Below are positions 63,302 through 64,000 of a DNA stretch of 64,000 nt, piece after piece. The stretch lies in NCBI RefSeq assembly GCF_003569005.1, contig NZ_BCUR01000001.1, positions 1,431,893 through 1,495,892 on the forward strand, written 5' to 3'. Position 1 is the first letter of the stretch, and the number at the start of each line of letters is the position of its first letter. The position numbers and the translations under genes are program-made. The DNA comes from Vibrio superstes (GTDB taxonomy: Bacteria > Pseudomonadota > Gammaproteobacteria > Enterobacterales > Vibrionaceae). A model generated the notes under the pieces. The model saw only the letters and a list, made by a program, of their open reading frames with translations, was not told the DNA's origin and searched no databases.

Positions 63302-64000
63302 ATGAAAAAAACTGCCATTGCCTTAGCTGCTACGTTAGCTTTGTCTGGATGTAGCCTTTTCAACAACTCTCAACCAGAAGAGCCTATGACGGTTGCGGAT
63401 GTAAACCGCAGCATGCTTTTAGAAAGTGATCGTTTAACGGTTATTGAAAAAGCGTCTATGGAAGAAGCCTATAAAGGTGAAGTTGATGCACTTCGTGAGA
63501 AGATCCTCAATGCGAAAAATGGTGACGTGATTGAAATCGAACCAGGCAAGTATCGCAATCTTGGTCAACTGACTATTGAAGCGAATAACGTAACGATTAA
63601 AGCGAGAAAGGCAGGTACTGCTTGGATCACAGGTCTTGTTCAGTTTGAACTGAAAGGTGACGGTATTACTTTAGATGGATTGGTATTCACTGAAGGTGGC
63701 CCAAACGAGCGCTTTGGTGGCGTACGTATGATGGGTGACCGAATCACATTGAAGAATTCAACATTCTATTACTTCAATGATGATTACCCATATGAACCAG
63801 ACGAGCGTCGCTCTGAGTATCCTAAGTACCTTTGGGTTTCTCTATGGGGTAAAGACGGTCAAGTGATCAACAACCGTTTTGAAGGTAAACAAAAGCGCGG
63901 TACGTTGATTGGTGTTCAGAAGAATGAAACGCCTGATAACCATATTATCAAGCACAACATTTTCTTGGATCAAAAACCAAATCAATTCAATGAGTTTGAT
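63302..64000 (+). CDS. Alginate lyase, polysaccharide lyase family 6 (lipoprotein), partial
   Basis: The frame is open to the window end (233 codons). The signal MKKTAIALAATLALSGC has its lipoprotein cysteine at 17. From about residue 60 the chondroitinase-B-like parallel beta-helix begins (REKILNAKNGDVIEIEPGKY). The PL6 motif NRFEGKQKRGTLIGVQ near residues 190-210 includes the family lysine of the active site; the arginine partner would lie just beyond the visible part. It should act on alginate outside the cytoplasm, preferring G- or MG-rich chain by family (untested). AAGAAGAGA precedes the ATG. Confidence 0.9.
   Translation, partial: MKKTAIALAATLALSGCSLFNNSQPEEPMTVADVNRSMLLESDRLTVIEKASMEEAYKGEVDALREKILNAKNGDVIEIEPGKYRNLGQLTIEANNVTIKARKAGTAWITGLVQFELKGDGITLDGLVFTEGGPNERFGGVRMMGDRITLKNSTFYYFNDDYPYEPDERRSEYPKYLWVSLWGKDGQVINNRFEGKQKRGTLIGVQKNETPDNHIIKHNIFLDQKPNQFNEFD

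Overview
The window looks like a chromosomal segment of a marine Vibrio, most likely of the V. splendidus group. The reasons are AT-rich intergenic DNA, Vibrio-type palindromic intergenic repeats, and gene content that matches alginate-utilisation loci known from that group. This placement is inferred from reading the sequence; no search was run.

Layout. (1) 1-11035: alginate monomer uptake and catabolism. There is a partial Na+/solute symporter, an operon kdgF-kdgK-eda on the minus strand, and divergently two cytoplasmic PL17 oligoalginate lyases and a second symporter. (2) 11172-19257: a TsdBA-like cytochrome c pair, a MATE transporter, two paralogous FadR/GntR regulators, and a CBS/nucleotidyltransferase plus DnaQ-like exonuclease pair. 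(3) 19352-31217: an outer-membrane island on the minus strand. It has five KdgM-type porins, a PL7 alginate lyase lipoprotein and three related lipoproteins, with a porin-hairpin-lipoprotein unit occurring three times. (4) 31731-42487: a decayed chbG/ydjC pseudogene, an AspT-type exchanger with glutamate decarboxylase, an aaeXAB-like efflux operon, a lipoprotein, phospholipase A and pyridoxal kinase. (5) 42584-44501: tandem repeats and an IS110/IS1111-type insertion sequence. (6) 44925-56807: a potassium channel, an RND pump with its adaptor, a His-rich small protein, aspartate 4-decarboxylase, a CadC-like regulator, a glycine-zipper protein, a truncated RpoH-like protein, a TolC-like protein and an HPF-like protein. 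(7) 57305-64000: a putative operator-controlled small RNA, two closely related symporters separated by a repeat array, and the start of a PL6 alginate lyase lipoprotein.

How it fits together. Secreted or surface PL7 and PL6 lyases would cut alginate, KdgM porins would admit oligomers, and cytoplasmic PL17 enzymes would release unsaturated monouronate. KdgF would linearise the monouronate to DEH, and KdgK and Eda would finish the route after reduction to KDG. No DEH reductase is visible in the window, and how oligomers reach the cytoplasm for the PL17 enzymes is not settled by the sequence. The four symporters would import monomer or short oligomer. A palindrome of the form TTGTAnTACAA, and a variant TTGTCATACA in front of every porin, recurs beside these genes and beside the orphan small RNA. 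It is a good candidate operator for the two FadR-type regulators. CRP-like boxes lie next to several copies.
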